From NCBI RefSeq assembly GCF_001429625.1, contig NZ_LMSU01000001.1:439498-503497 (forward strand): a stretch of 64,000 bases of DNA. Reading direction: 5' to 3'. Every line of letters begins with the position of its first letter. Positions within the stretch are counted from its first letter, which is position 1. Shown piece after piece: positions 35,317 through 44,010 of the stretch. Under the pieces are notes generated by a model. The model was given only the letters and a program-made list of their open reading frames with translations. It searched no databases and was not told where the DNA came from. The stretch is from Nocardioides sp. Soil805. GTDB taxonomy: Bacteria > Actinomycetota > Actinomycetes > Propionibacteriales > Nocardioidaceae. Made by a program: the position numbers and the translations under genes.

Positions 35317-35882
35317 AGTCCGGGAGCATCCCACAGCGCGAGCCAGCGCTGCATGTCCCGCTCCATGGGGAGCTCGGCCGCGAGCTGGTCGCGTACGGCG
35401 ATCTCGGTGAGGTTGTCTCGCTGGTGCGGGCCGGTCGGGGCGAAGGCGTAGAAGGTGCCCTGCTTGTAGAGGTAGACCAGCCCGAAGCGGCGCTCGTGCC
35501 CGGAGAAGCCCACCATCGAGCACAGCAGCCCGCCGGCGAAGCCCTGCTCCTCCAGGAGCGTGTTGACCGCGTGCAGGTCGGTGCACAGGCCGGCCATGTC
35601 GGACGGGTCCCCCTGCACGACCAGCCAGGTGAAGCCGAACTCGTCACGGGTGACGGCGACGTCGGGCGTGTCGGGGTCGTCGTCGATGAGCCGGGTGATC
35701 TCGTCCTGGGTCCGGTCGAACGCGGCTCCCCCGGCCGAGCGGTAGCAGACCGACCCGACGCCGGTGGGCGTGAAGCCGGCGGCCGTCTCCAGCGTGATGG
35801 CGGCGCTGGGGACGAGGAAGAGGGCGTCGAGGTCGTTGGCTGCCTGTCGTCGGCGGCCGGTGACGGCGTCCAGCCAGCGCAT
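35313..35882 (-). CDS. pspAB: PspA-associated protein PspAB
   Basis: 189 residues. Its start (RWLDAVTGRRRQAANDLDALF), the FGFTWLVVQGDPSDMAGL block and the FYAFAPTGPHQRDN stretch are typical of the actinobacterial PspAB family. It has no membrane helix and no catalytic motif; it is a partner in the envelope-stress PspA system. ATG overlaps the htpX stop by one base (TGATG) and its stop overlaps the mini-kinase gene. Function inferred from family and cluster. Confidence 0.88.
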   Translation of the reverse strand: MRWLDAVTGRRRQAANDLDALFLVPSAAITLETAAGFTPTGVGSVCYRSAGGAAFDRTQDEITRLIDDDPDTPDVAVTRDEFGFTWLVVQGDPSDMAGLCTDLHAVNTLLEEQGFAGGLLCSMVGFSGHERRFGLVYLYKQGTFYAFAPTGPHQRDNLTEIAVRDQLAAELPMERDMQRWLALWDAPGL

Positions 35883-36784
35883 CAGGCGGTGGGCCGGCCG
35901 AGCTCGGCCTGGATGCGGGCGAGCTGCTCAAGGCGCTGCTCGAGGGAGGGGTGGGTGGCGGTGAGCGTCCTGAGGCTGACCCCGCGCACGGCCGGGACGA
36001 TGAAGAGCGAGTTGACCGCGCTCGCGGAGCGCAGGTCCTTCTGCGGGATGGCATCGGCGCCGCCCGCGATCTTGGTGAGCGCCGAGGCGAGGGCCTGCGG
36101 CTTCATCGTGAGGTAGGCGCCCGAGCGGTCGGCGCACAGCTCGCGGTAGCGCGACAGGAGCCGCAGCAGCATGAAGCTGACGGCGTACACGACCAGGCTG
36201 ATCGCCAGCGCGATGAGCACGGCGGGGGCGCCGCCGTTGTTGCTCCGCCGCCCCAGGGCCCCGAACTGCGCACCGCGGGTCAGCATCCCGGCGGCGATGC
36301 CGGCCGAGGAGGCGACGGTCATGACCAGCACGTCGCGGTGCGCGACGTGGCTGAGCTCGTGGGCGAGCACCGCCTCGAGCTCCTCGGCGTCGAGGGTGTG
36401 GAGGATCCCGGTGGTGACGCACACGACCGCCCGGTCCGGAGACCGTCCCGTGGCGAAGGCGTTGGGCAGCGCTGTGTCGGCGATGCCGACCCGCGGCTTG
36501 GGCATGTCGGCCAGCGCGCAGAGCCGGTCGATCATGCCGTGCAGCTCGGGCGCCTCCTCCGGGGTGACCTCGCGGGCGCGCATCGCCCGCATCGCGACCT
36601 TGTCGGAGGACCACCACTGGTAGAACGCGACGCCCAGTCCAGCGATACCGATGAAGAGCCAGAAGTCCGCGAAGAGGTACATCATCGCGACGACGAGCGC
36701 GACGAACAGCGCGCCCAGCAGGAACATCACCAGCGTCATGCGGGCGGTGAGGCCGGAGTCCTTGATGAAGCGGTTGGTGGCCAT
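35882..36784 (-). CDS. htpX: HtpX-family membrane metalloprotease (M48)
   Basis: 300 residues. Two N-terminal membrane helices (about 15-62), the zinc motif HELSH in AVLAHELSHVAHRD, further helices after the motif (about 155-205) and the third zinc-ligand Glu in RYRELCADRSGAYL. HtpX degrades damaged membrane proteins. ATG at 36784, 20 bp after pspAA. With pspA, pspAA and pspAB it is an envelope-stress response unit. Confidence 0.95.
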   Translation of the reverse strand: MATNRFIKDSGLTARMTLVMFLLGALFVALVVAMMYLFADFWLFIGIAGLGVAFYQWWSSDKVAMRAMRAREVTPEEAPELHGMIDRLCALADMPKPRVGIADTALPNAFATGRSPDRAVVCVTTGILHTLDAEELEAVLAHELSHVAHRDVLVMTVASSAGIAAGMLTRGAQFGALGRRSNNGGAPAVLIALAISLVVYAVSFMLLRLLSRYRELCADRSGAYLTMKPQALASALTKIAGGADAIPQKDLRSASAVNSLFIVPAVRGVSLRTLTATHPSLEQRLEQLARIQAELGRPTA

Positions 36785-36804
36785 GGGGTGTGGTCGAGGT
36801 CCCG

Positions 36805-37083
36805 TCAGCCGGGGATGAGGCCGTCGTCGGCGAGGAGCTCGCGCACCTCGTCGATGGAGGCGTCACCGGGCGGCAGGATCAGGTCGGACTCGTCGAGGGA
36901 GTCGTCGGGGTGGTGGGTGCCGTGGTCGCGCACCCCGGAGAGCAGGGCCTCCAGGGCCCCGCGGAACTCCGGCTCGTCGCCGGCCTCGACAGCCGTCTCG
37001 ACCGCACGGTCGAGCTCGTTGAGGGCCGCCACCGAGTCGTCGGGGACGTCGTACTGGCCCTCGCCGAGGATGCGGACGATCAC
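36805..37083 (-). CDS. pspAA: PspA-associated protein PspAA
   Basis: 92 residues, very acidic, beginning MIVRILGEGQYDVPDD as in actinobacterial PspAA. It sits right after pspA with a four-base GTGA overlap. Helical from about residue 20 on. Known only as a partner of PspA; the mechanism is not established. Confidence 0.9.
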   Translation of the reverse strand: MIVRILGEGQYDVPDDSVAALNELDRAVETAVEAGDEPEFRGALEALLSGVRDHGTHHPDDSLDESDLILPPGDASIDEVRELLADDGLIPG

Positions 37084-37877
37084 GACTGGCCGCCGTCGTT
37101 GACGGGGCGCTGCGCGGGCTGCTCGACCGGGGACGCCTCGAGGATGTCGTTGTCGTCGCCGGCCTCGATCGCCTGCGGCTGCGAGGCGCCCTTGAGGCGG
37201 GCGAGCTCGGCCTCGACGTCGGACTGGCTGCTCATGGCCTCGAGCTCGCGGGCGATGTCGTCGCCGGAGTTGGTCGCGGTGGCGTCGTCGAGCGCGCCGG
37301 AGGCGATCAGCTCGTCGATGGCCCCGGCCCGGGCCTGCATCTGGGCGGTCTTGTCCTCGGCCCGCTGGATGGCCATGCCCACGTCGCCCATCTCCTCGCC
37401 GATGCCGGAGACGGCCTCGCCGATGCGGGTCTGGGCCTCGGCGGCGGTGTAGTTGGCCTTGATCGTCTCCTTGCGGGTGCGGAAGGCCTCGACCTTGGCC
37501 TGGAGCCGCTGCTGGGCGAGGACGAGCTTCTGCTCCTCCCCCTGCAGGTTGGCGTGCTGGGCCTGGAGGTCGATGATCTGGTTGGTCAGGCCGGACTTGC
37601 GGGTCAGCGCCTCCCGGGCGAGGTCCTCGCGGCCGGCGCCGATGGCCTTCTCGGCCTGGCCCTGGAGCTTGGCGGACTGCTGCTCGAGCTGGTTGATCTG
37701 CAGCTCCACGCGCTTGCGGCTGGTGGCGACGTCGGCCACGCCGCGGCGTACCTTGCTCAGGAGCTCGAGCTGGCGCTGGTAGCTGTAGTCCAGCGTCTGG
37801 CGCGGGTCCTCAGCCTTGTCGAGCGCCTGGTTGGCCTTGGACTTGAAGATCAGGCTGATCCGCTTCATGAGGCTCAT
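37080..37877 (-). CDS. pspA: PspA/IM30 (Vipp1)-family membrane-stress protein
   Basis: 265 residues, almost wholly helical with long heptad stretches (coiled coil about 25-185). Starts with the conserved SLMKRISLIFKSKANQALDKAEDP amphipathic helix that binds stressed membranes. It polymerises on the inner face of the membrane and protects the proton gradient. The C-terminal 80 residues are acidic and variable. First gene of pspA-pspAA-htpX-pspAB-mini-HK, divergent from the DUF3043 gene, so promoter and stress regulator sites should lie in 37878-38015. Confidence 0.95.
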   Translation of the reverse strand: MSLMKRISLIFKSKANQALDKAEDPRQTLDYSYQRQLELLSKVRRGVADVATSRKRVELQINQLEQQSAKLQGQAEKAIGAGREDLAREALTRKSGLTNQIIDLQAQHANLQGEEQKLVLAQQRLQAKVEAFRTRKETIKANYTAAEAQTRIGEAVSGIGEEMGDVGMAIQRAEDKTAQMQARAGAIDELIASGALDDATATNSGDDIARELEAMSSQSDVEAELARLKGASQPQAIEAGDDNDILEASPVEQPAQRPVNDGGQS

Positions 37878-38015
37878 GGGGGTGCGGCCCCTCTCGTGTG
37901 TTGTTCACCCTCGTGTATGTGCTCCTCACCCTAGGACCAAACCCAAGGCGCAGGTAGGTCGGGCGGACGCCGGTAGGCTTGTGCCTGCCAGCACACTCAC
38001 GCCAAAGGGTCCCCG

Positions 38016-38609
38016 TTGTTCCGTCGCAGCAAGTCCGAGACCACCTCCCCCGTCGAGACCGACGCCACCGACACCAAGGTGGGCGGCAAGGGTCGGCCCA
38101 CGCCGTCGCGCAAGGAGGCCGAGGCAGCGGCCAAGGCCCGCGCGAAGACCCCCCGCACCCGCAAGGAGCAGCTCGCCGCCCAGCGTGCCGCCCGCGGCGA
38201 GTCGAGCTCGAAGGTGCGCCAGGCCATGAAGACCGGCGACGAGCGCTACCTGCCGGCGCGCGACAAGGGGCCGGTACGCCGGTTCATCCGCGACTTCGTC
38301 GACGCCCGCTTCTCGTTCATCGAGCTGATGGTGCCGCTGCTGATCGTGACGATGGTCCTGGGCTACTCCGGCAACGCCTACCTGGCCAACGTCGGCAACA
38401 CGATCCTGCTCGGCACGCTGCTGCTCGTGCTCGTCGACCTGCTGACGCTGCGCTTCCGGCTGCGCCGCGAGCTGACCCGCCGCTTCCCGGACGAGCCGCT
38501 CAAGGGCACGACCTACTACGCCGTCATGCGGGCACTGCAGATGAAGTTCATGCGGCTGCCCAAGGCGCAGGTCAAGATCGGCCAGAAGCTCCCCGAGCAC
38601 TACCGCTGA
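38016..38609 (+). CDS. DUF3043 membrane protein
   Basis: 197 residues: a long charged N-terminal half rich in Lys, Arg and Ala (residues 1-90) and two closely spaced membrane helices (about 102-145), then a basic tail (RRELTRRFPDEPLKGTTYY). The family is restricted to actinobacteria and has no known function. A TTG start at 38016 with AAGGG six bases upstream fits; no better ATG or GTG exists nearby. Followed after 44 bp by the hydrolase gene. Confidence 0.82.
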   Translation: MFRRSKSETTSPVETDATDTKVGGKGRPTPSRKEAEAAAKARAKTPRTRKEQLAAQRAARGESSSKVRQAMKTGDERYLPARDKGPVRRFIRDFVDARFSFIELMVPLLIVTMVLGYSGNAYLANVGNTILLGTLLLVLVDLLTLRFRLRRELTRRFPDEPLKGTTYYAVMRALQMKFMRLPKAQVKIGQKLPEHYR

Positions 38610-38653
38610 TCCAGCGGACAGGAGCTGTCCGCCTGGCGCGGGAGGGTGGGCGC

Positions 38654-39310
38654 ATGACCACCGACCCCCTCCTGTTCGTCTCCGGCGCGGGACTGCCCGC
38701 CTCCATCTGGGACGAGGTCCGCTCGCACCTCGACACCGAGTCGCGCGTCGTTCCGTCACCGGGCCGGGCAGGGACCCTCGAGTCCTACACTCGCTCCGCC
38801 CTCGCCACGGCCGAGGGCTGGCCGCGGTTCCACCTCGTCGCGCACTCCCTGGGCGGCGCCGTGGCCGCCGCCGTCGTCGCCGCCGATCCCGCCCGCGTGT
38901 CGCGCGTGACCGCGGTCGCCGCCGTCGTCCCGGCCGCCGGCTCGTCCTTCACCGGGGCGCTGCCACTTCCCGGCCGCCTCGTCATGGGCGCGATGGTGCG
39001 GGTGCTGGGCACGCGCCCGCCCGACTCGGTGCTGCGGGGCATGTGCGGCGGGCTCTCCGACGAGCACACGACGCTGGTCGTCGAGGGCTTCGCGCCGGAG
39101 GGCCGCCGCGTCTACCTCGACCGCACTCCCCCGCGCACCTGGCCGCAGGCGTCGTACGTCGTCACGACCGGCGACGACCAGTTCCCGACCGCTCAGCAGG
39201 AGCGGTACGCCGCCGAGCTCGGGGCCACGACCGTTCGCGTCGCCACAGGACACCTGCCGATGCTCGAACGCCCGGCCGCGCTGGCGGCGCTGCTCGCTCA
39301 GGCGTCGTAG
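38654..39310 (+). CDS. Small alpha/beta hydrolase
   Basis: 218 residues. Nucleophile elbow AHSLGG (about residue 66), an oxyanion start LLFVSGAGLPASIW, an Asp in TTGDDQFP (about residue 175) and the final His in GHLPMLERP complete a catalytic triad. Function open: esterase, thioesterase or similar. ATG at 38654 with GGAGGG upstream. Its 3' end overlaps the 3' end of the converging paaE gene by 13 bp. Confidence 0.82.
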   Translation: MTTDPLLFVSGAGLPASIWDEVRSHLDTESRVVPSPGRAGTLESYTRSALATAEGWPRFHLVAHSLGGAVAAAVVAADPARVSRVTAVAAVVPAAGSSFTGALPLPGRLVMGAMVRVLGTRPPDSVLRGMCGGLSDEHTTLVVEGFAPEGRRVYLDRTPPRTWPQASYVVTTGDDQFPTAQQERYAAELGATTVRVATGHLPMLERPAALAALLAQAS

Positions 39311-40353
39311 TCGACGACCAGCCGCGGGCTGGTGGGGTGCGACTGGCACGTGAGCACGTAGCCGCGCTCGACCTCCTCGGGCTCCAGGGCGTAGTTGACG
39401 TCCATCGCCACGGTGCCCTCGACGACGCGCGCCCGGCAGGTGCCGCAGACCCCGCCCTTGCAGGCGAACGGCACGTCGGAGCGCACCGCCTGCGCGGCCT
39501 CGAGGACCGACGGGCCGTCGGGGCGCAGCGCGAAGTCGGAGGCGCGGCCGTCGAGGCGGACCGTCACGGCGGCGGTGCCGTCGGCGGTCTCGGCCAGCTC
39601 GACGACCGGGGCCCGCTCGACCGGCTCGGCATGGAACAGCTCGGTGTGGATCGCCGAGCGCGCGACGCCGGACGCAGCCAGCACCTCGCCGAGCTCGGTG
39701 ACCATCTGCTGGGGGCCGCACAGGAACCACGCGTCCACGTCGTCGCGCGGCACCAGGGCGTCGAGGATGCGGGTGAGCCGCTCGCCGTCGAGCCGTCCCG
39801 ACAGCAGGTCGACCTCGGTCGCCTCCCGCGAGAGCACGTGCAGGAGCTGGAGCCGCGGTCCGTACACGTCCTTGAGGCCGGCGACCTCGTCGAGGAACAT
39901 CACCGACCGGTGGGTGCGGTTGGCGTAGACCAGGGTCACGAAAGAGCCCGGCTCGCCCTCGAGCAGGGCGGACACGATGGACAGCACCGGGGTGATCCCG
40001 GAGCCGGCGGCCACGGCGACGTACGTCTTCTCGGCGGTGGGGTCCGGGACGTGGGTGAAGCGCCCCGCCGGGGTCATCACGTCGAGCTCGTCGCCGGGGG
40101 CGAGCGTCGCCACGACGGCGTCGCTGAACGCGCCGCCGGGCAGCTTCTTCACGCCGATCCGGAGCACGCCGGCGCTGGGCGGCACGCAGATGGAGTAGCT
40201 GCGACGCTCGCCGTCGTCCCCCCGGATCGTCAGGTGCTGACCGGGGGTGAAGGCGTAGGCCTCGCGCAGGTCGTCGGGCACGTCGAAGGAGATCGCGACG
40301 GCGTCGTCGGTGAGCGGGTCGACGCACGCGACCCGCAGGGAGTGGAAGTCCAT
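39298..40353 (-). CDS. paaE: Phenylacetyl-CoA epoxidase reductase subunit PaaE
   Basis: 351 residues: ferredoxin-NADP reductase-like part with FAD motif RRSYSIC and NAD(P)-binding GSGITPVLSIV (to about 235), and a C-terminal plant-type ferredoxin with CKGGVCGTCRA and a later Cys in VLTCQSHP. It passes electrons from NADPH to the PaaA/PaaC di-iron epoxidase. Last gene of the paa unit; ATG overlaps paaD by one base. Confidence 0.96.
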   Translation of the reverse strand: MDFHSLRVACVDPLTDDAVAISFDVPDDLREAYAFTPGQHLTIRGDDGERRSYSICVPPSAGVLRIGVKKLPGGAFSDAVVATLAPGDELDVMTPAGRFTHVPDPTAEKTYVAVAAGSGITPVLSIVSALLEGEPGSFVTLVYANRTHRSVMFLDEVAGLKDVYGPRLQLLHVLSREATEVDLLSGRLDGERLTRILDALVPRDDVDAWFLCGPQQMVTELGEVLAASGVARSAIHTELFHAEPVERAPVVELAETADGTAAVTVRLDGRASDFALRPDGPSVLEAAQAVRSDVPFACKGGVCGTCRARVVEGTVAMDVNYALEPEEVERGYVLTCQSHPTSPRLVVDYDA

Positions 40354-40865
40354 CAGAGGGCCTTGAAGTGGTCGAAGGGCTCCCGGCACGCACGGCACAC
40401 CCACAGCGACTTGCAGGCGGTGGAGCCGAAGCGGCTGGACTCGCGGGTGTCGGGCGACCCGCACTGCGGGCAGCGGACCGACAGGGTCAGGCCGACCGGG
40501 GCGCTGCGGCGCTCGGCCTCGGTCGGGGGCGGCGCGACGCCGTACTCCTCGAGCCGTGCGCGGCCCTGCGGGGTGATCTGGTCGGTCGACCACGCCGGCG
40601 AGAGCACGAACTCGACCGTGACGTGGAGGTAGCCCTCCTCGCTGAGCCGGTCGATGAGGTCGGTGCGGATCGTCTCCATGGCCGGGCAGCCGGAGTACGT
40701 CGGGGTGACCTGGACGTGCACCCGTCCCTGGTCGTCCTCGGTGACGTCGCGCAGGATGCCGAGGTCCTCGATGGTGACCACCGGGAGCTCGGGGTCGAGG
40801 ACGCGCGCGGCGACCTGCCAGGCGCGGGTCTCGCGGCCGGTGCCGACGTCGGGCAGCCGGGTCAC
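40353..40865 (-). CDS. paaD: Phenylacetate degradation protein PaaD
   Basis: 170 residues. An N-terminal MIP18/DUF59 domain (DPELPVVTIEDLGILRDV and TPTYSGCPAMETI, whose Cys is a probable metal ligand) is followed by a C-terminal zinc ribbon with CPQCGSPDT and VCRACREPF. PaaD is needed for activity of the epoxidase, probably in cluster assembly of PaaE. GTG at 40865 overlaps the paaC stop (GTGA); a second GTG one codon earlier is possible. Confidence 0.93.
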   Translation of the reverse strand: MTRLPDVGTGRETRAWQVAARVLDPELPVVTIEDLGILRDVTEDDQGRVHVQVTPTYSGCPAMETIRTDLIDRLSEEGYLHVTVEFVLSPAWSTDQITPQGRARLEEYGVAPPPTEAERRSAPVGLTLSVRCPQCGSPDTRESSRFGSTACKSLWVCRACREPFDHFKAL

Positions 40866-41692
40866 CACGTCGCTCCCGGGTGGGAGCGGGTCAGGTGCTG
40901 CATCTCGGCCAGCATCCGCCCGAGGTGCTCGGTGTGCAGGCCGGCGCGGCCTCCCGGCACGCGGGCCGGGACGTCGGGCACCTCCAGCGTCGCGGACCGT
41001 ACGACGTCGCCCAGGCGCCGCAGCACCGGCTCGCGCAGGCTCGAGGGAGCCACGGCCACGCCGTCGGTCACCAGGGCGGGATCGAGGTGGGACTCGTCGA
41101 AGAGCTCCTCGATCCAGGGCCACTCGGCGTCGAGCGCCGCCTGCATGCGGGCGTGGGACTCGGGGGTCCCGTCACCGAGGCGCAGCACCCACCGGGTGGC
41201 GTGGTCGTGGTGGTAGGCCACCTCCTTGGCGGCCTTGGCGGCGACGGCGGCCAGCACGGGGTCGGTGCTGCGCTGCAGGGCGGCGTACAGCTCGGACTGC
41301 CAGGTGGACAGGACGAGCAGGCGGGCCATCGCGACGCCGAAGTCCTCCTGCGGCCGCTCGACGAGCTTGACGTTGCGGAAGTCGCGCTCGTCGCGCCAGT
41401 AGGCCAGGTCGTCCTCGCCACGGCCCTGGCCCTCGAGCGCACCCGCGTGCGACAGCAGGGCGCGCGCCTGGCCGAGGAGGTCGAGGCCGATGTTGGCCAG
41501 CGCGAGGTCCTCCTCGAGCTGCGGGGCGCGGCTGATCCACCACCCCATCCGCTGCGCGGAGACGAGGGCGTCGTCGGCGAGGCCGAGGACGTGGTCGACG
41601 TGGTTGTCGGGAGTCCTCTGACCGGGGTCCCCGCGGCGCTCTTCGGTGGAGGAGCGAAGCGGGGGAGGCGAAGAAGGGCGTGGGGTGGTCAC
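40862..41692 (-). CDS. paaC: Phenylacetyl-CoA epoxidase structural subunit PaaC
   Basis: 276 residues. The conserved helical core starts at DHVLGLADDALVSAQRMGWW (about residue 33) and continues with DLALANIGLDLLGQARALL and AYHHDHATRWVLRLG. It pairs with the catalytic PaaA. The first 30 residues are a Pro/Ser/Arg-rich extension not usual in the family, encoded by low-complexity DNA (41620-41690). GTG at 41692 overlaps paaB. Confidence 0.93.
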   Translation of the reverse strand: MTTPRPSSPPPLRSSTEERRGDPGQRTPDNHVDHVLGLADDALVSAQRMGWWISRAPQLEEDLALANIGLDLLGQARALLSHAGALEGQGRGEDDLAYWRDERDFRNVKLVERPQEDFGVAMARLLVLSTWQSELYAALQRSTDPVLAAVAAKAAKEVAYHHDHATRWVLRLGDGTPESHARMQAALDAEWPWIEELFDESHLDPALVTDGVAVAPSSLREPVLRRLGDVVRSATLEVPDVPARVPGGRAGLHTEHLGRMLAEMQHLTRSHPGATW

Positions 41693-41973
41693 AGGTGCTC
41701 GACCCCCTCCGGCACGTCGTAGAAGGTCGGGTGGCGGTAGATCTTGTCCGCGGCCGGGTCGAAGAACGCGTCGCGCTCCTCGGGGCTGGAGGCCGTGATC
41801 GCGGTCGCCGGGACGACCCAGAGGGACACCCCCTCCTGGCGGCGGGTGTAGACGTCGCGGGCGTTGCGCAGCGCCATCTCGGCGTCCGGGGCGTGCAACG
41901 ACCCCACGTGGACGTGGTTGAGGCCGCGGCGCGAGCGCACGAAGACCTCCCACAGCGGCTCCCGGGTCCTCAT
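41689..41973 (-). CDS. paaB: Phenylacetyl-CoA epoxidase subunit PaaB
   Basis: 94 residues, typical size. Contains [21 protein letters not shown] and [22 protein letters not shown], the family signature. It bridges PaaAC heterodimers; it has no catalytic site. ATG overlaps the paaA stop (ATGA). Confidence 0.95.
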   Translation of the reverse strand: MRTREPLWEVFVRSRRGLNHVHVGSLHAPDAEMALRNARDVYTRRQEGVSLWVVPATAITASSPEERDAFFDPAADKIYRHPTFYDVPEGVEHL

Positions 41974-42980
41974 GCCACGTGCTCCTGCTCCTGCGTGCGC
42001 TTGGCGGCGTAGGCCTCGGCGGCCTCGCGCACCCACGCGCCGTCCTCGTGGGCGCGGACCCGGTGGGCCATCCGCTCGGCGTTGCACGGGCCGTTGCCCT
42101 TGATCACCTCGAAGAGCTCGGTGAAGTCGATCCGACCGTGGTCGTAGTGCCCGCGCTCGTCGTTCCAGCGCAGCTCCGGGTCGGGCAGGGTCAGCCCGAG
42201 CGCCTCGGCCTGCGGGACCGTCATGTCGATGAAGCGCTGGCGCAGCTCGTCGTTGGAGAACCGCTTGATCCCCCAGGCCATCGACTGGGCGGTGTGCCCC
42301 GCCGAGGCGTCGGGTCCGGTGTCCGTCGGGCCGAACATCATCAGGCTGGGCCACCAGTAGCGGTCGACCGCGTCCTGCGCCATGGCGCGCTGGGCCGGCG
42401 TGCCGTGGGAGAGCGTGTGCAGGATCTCGAAGCCCTGGCGCTGGTGGAAGGACTCCTCCTTGCAGACCCGCACCATCGCCCGCGCGTAGGGACCGAACGA
42501 GCAGCGGCACAGCGGCACCTGGTTGACGATCGCGGCACCGTCGACCAGCCAGCCGATCGCGCCCATGTCGGCCCAGGTGAGCGTCGGGTAGTTGAAGATG
42601 GAGGAGTACTTCTGCCGGCCGTCGTGGAGCTGGTCGAGCAGGTCGGCGCGGTCCACGCCGAGCGTCTCCGCGGCGGCGTACAGGTAGAGGCCGTGACCGG
42701 CCTCGTCCTGGACCTTCGCCATCAGGATCCCCTTGCGGCGCAGGCTGGGGGCGCGGGAGATCCAGTTGCCCTCGGGCTGCATGCCGATGATCTCGGAGTG
42801 CGCGTGCTGGGCGATCTGGCGCACGAGCGTGCGCCGGTAGGCCTCGGGCATCTCGTCGCGGGGCTCGATGCGCCCCTCCTCGGCGAGCACCGCCAGGAAG
42901 GAGGCCGGCTCGTCGGGGCCGGGGCCTGCGTCGGTGGCGGGCCGGGGGCCGTCGGGGGCGCTGAAGTCGTTGCCGTACAC
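41970..42980 (-). CDS. paaA: Phenylacetyl-CoA epoxidase catalytic subunit PaaA
   Basis: 336 residues. Di-iron enzyme that epoxidises the aromatic ring of phenylacetyl-CoA. Iron-ligand motifs: EDEM-like N-terminal part ([22 protein letters not shown]), [17 protein letters not shown] and [15 protein letters not shown]. The GTG at 42980 was chosen: GGAG lies close upstream, and family proteins start near this point. First gene of the paaABCDE operon, preceded by a long inverted repeat (43047-43107) and divergent from an acetyltransferase gene. No paaK, paaG, paaZ or regulator gene is present in the window. Confidence 0.95.
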   Translation of the reverse strand: MYGNDFSAPDGPRPATDAGPGPDEPASFLAVLAEEGRIEPRDEMPEAYRRTLVRQIAQHAHSEIIGMQPEGNWISRAPSLRRKGILMAKVQDEAGHGLYLYAAAETLGVDRADLLDQLHDGRQKYSSIFNYPTLTWADMGAIGWLVDGAAIVNQVPLCRCSFGPYARAMVRVCKEESFHQRQGFEILHTLSHGTPAQRAMAQDAVDRYWWPSLMMFGPTDTGPDASAGHTAQSMAWGIKRFSNDELRQRFIDMTVPQAEALGLTLPDPELRWNDERGHYDHGRIDFTELFEVIKGNGPCNAERMAHRVRAHEDGAWVREAAEAYAAKRTQEQEHVA

Positions 42981-43046
42981 GACTCCGAATCTAGCACCTC
43001 TGTGACAGATTGCCGCCGTTGCGACCTGACTTCGTAATACGGCGGC

Positions 43047-43107
43047 GTAGTCCCTGACGATCGGGCCCTCCGGAGGCCGCCACGGGGGTCCGATCGTCAC
43101 GGACTAC
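43047..43107. promoter_or_regulatory. Long inverted repeat before paaA and an acetyltransferase gene
   Basis: Two 22-bp arms (43047-43068 and 43086-43107) match at 20 of 22 positions around a 17-base centre. Each arm includes TGACGATCGG or its complement. It lies in the 137-bp spacer between divergent genes, 67 bp before paaA and 11 bp before the acetyltransferase start. It could be a dimer or tetramer operator (a PaaR-type repressor would be one candidate) or a transcript hairpin. Role inferred from symmetry and place. Confidence 0.6.
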
Positions 43108-43117
43108 CGTTCGAGGG

Positions 43118-43666
43118 GTGAGCCACTCCCCCTCAGCCGACGTCTCCGTCCGGATCGCCTGGGCCGACGATGCCGACGCCGTCGCGGCCGTGCAGGTGCG
43201 CGCCTGGCGGCAGATGTACGCCGATCTGGTCCCCGCCGAGGCGCTGCCCACCGACGCCGCCGACCTCGTCCCCGCGTGGCGGCAGGCGCTCGCCCGGCCC
43301 GCGGACGCCCGGCACCGTGTCCTCGTGGCGCTCGAGCGCAACCGCGTGGTCGGCTTCGCCCTCACCGGCCCGGCCGACGACCCGGACTGCGACCCGGTCG
43401 CCGACGGCACGCTGGCCGAGATGACCGTCGATCCCGCCGAGCGCGGCAAGGGCCACGGCTCGCGGTTGCTGCAGGCGGGCGTGGACACCCTGGTCGCCGA
43501 CCGCTTCACCCGTGCGGTCACGTGGCTGCTGGCCACTGACGACGACCAGCGCCGGTTCCTGACCGAGGCGGGTTGGGCGGCCGACGGGGCGCACCGCGAG
43601 CTCGACCTCGACGGGTCGGGCGAGACCACCGTCAAGCAGGTCCGCCTGCACACCGCCATCGGGTGA
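43118..43666 (+). CDS. GNAT-family acetyltransferase
   Basis: 182 residues. CoA-binding loop in MTVDPAERGKGHGSRLLQAGV (about residues 105-125), an N-terminal VRIAWADDADAVAAVQVRAWRQMYADLVP typical of the family, and the beta-bulge ERNRVVGFAL. Substrate unknown. GTG start at 43118, directly beside a long inverted repeat. Monocistronic. Confidence 0.85.
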   Translation: MSHSPSADVSVRIAWADDADAVAAVQVRAWRQMYADLVPAEALPTDAADLVPAWRQALARPADARHRVLVALERNRVVGFALTGPADDPDCDPVADGTLAEMTVDPAERGKGHGSRLLQAGVDTLVADRFTRAVTWLLATDDDQRRFLTEAGWAADGAHRELDLDGSGETTVKQVRLHTAIG

Positions 43667-43757
43667 CCCACCCCTCGGGGTGGCTTGTTTTCCCGCGGTC
43701 GCGGAGCATCATGGAGGCCCGGCCCGTGTCGGCCCGGTGATCTCGTGGGGGTGCACC

Positions 43758-43988
43758 TTGTTCGGTCCGTTGCCCGTGCTGCACAGGCTCGCCATCGTCG
43801 TCGGTGCCCTCGCGGTGTGGATCGGCCTGGGGCTCTGGTCCGGCCTGATGCCAGACGTCCCGATGTCGGTGGGTCCGGGGCTGCTGATCGGCACCGTGGC
43901 GGGCGTCGTGACGGCCTGGGTCCTGCTCCACGACTTCCACGGCTCGACGCCGGCGGCGACGCAGCGCAGGCGTCGCCAGGCTCGCTGA
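43758..43988 (+). CDS. Small membrane protein, two helices, hypothetical
   Basis: 76 residues: an N-terminal tail, two hydrophobic helices (about 12-30 and 37-55) and a basic C-terminus (TQRRRRQAR). The TTG at 43758 has GGGGG six bases upstream; a GTG at 43737 is an alternative. No homology recognised. The gene stands between the acetyltransferase and azlC; 22 bp separate it from azlC. Confidence 0.6.
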   Translation: MFGPLPVLHRLAIVVGALAVWIGLGLWSGLMPDVPMSVGPGLLIGTVAGVVTAWVLLHDFHGSTPAATQRRRRQAR

Positions 43989-44010
43989 CCCGCCTCCCTA
44001 CGCTGGCGGC

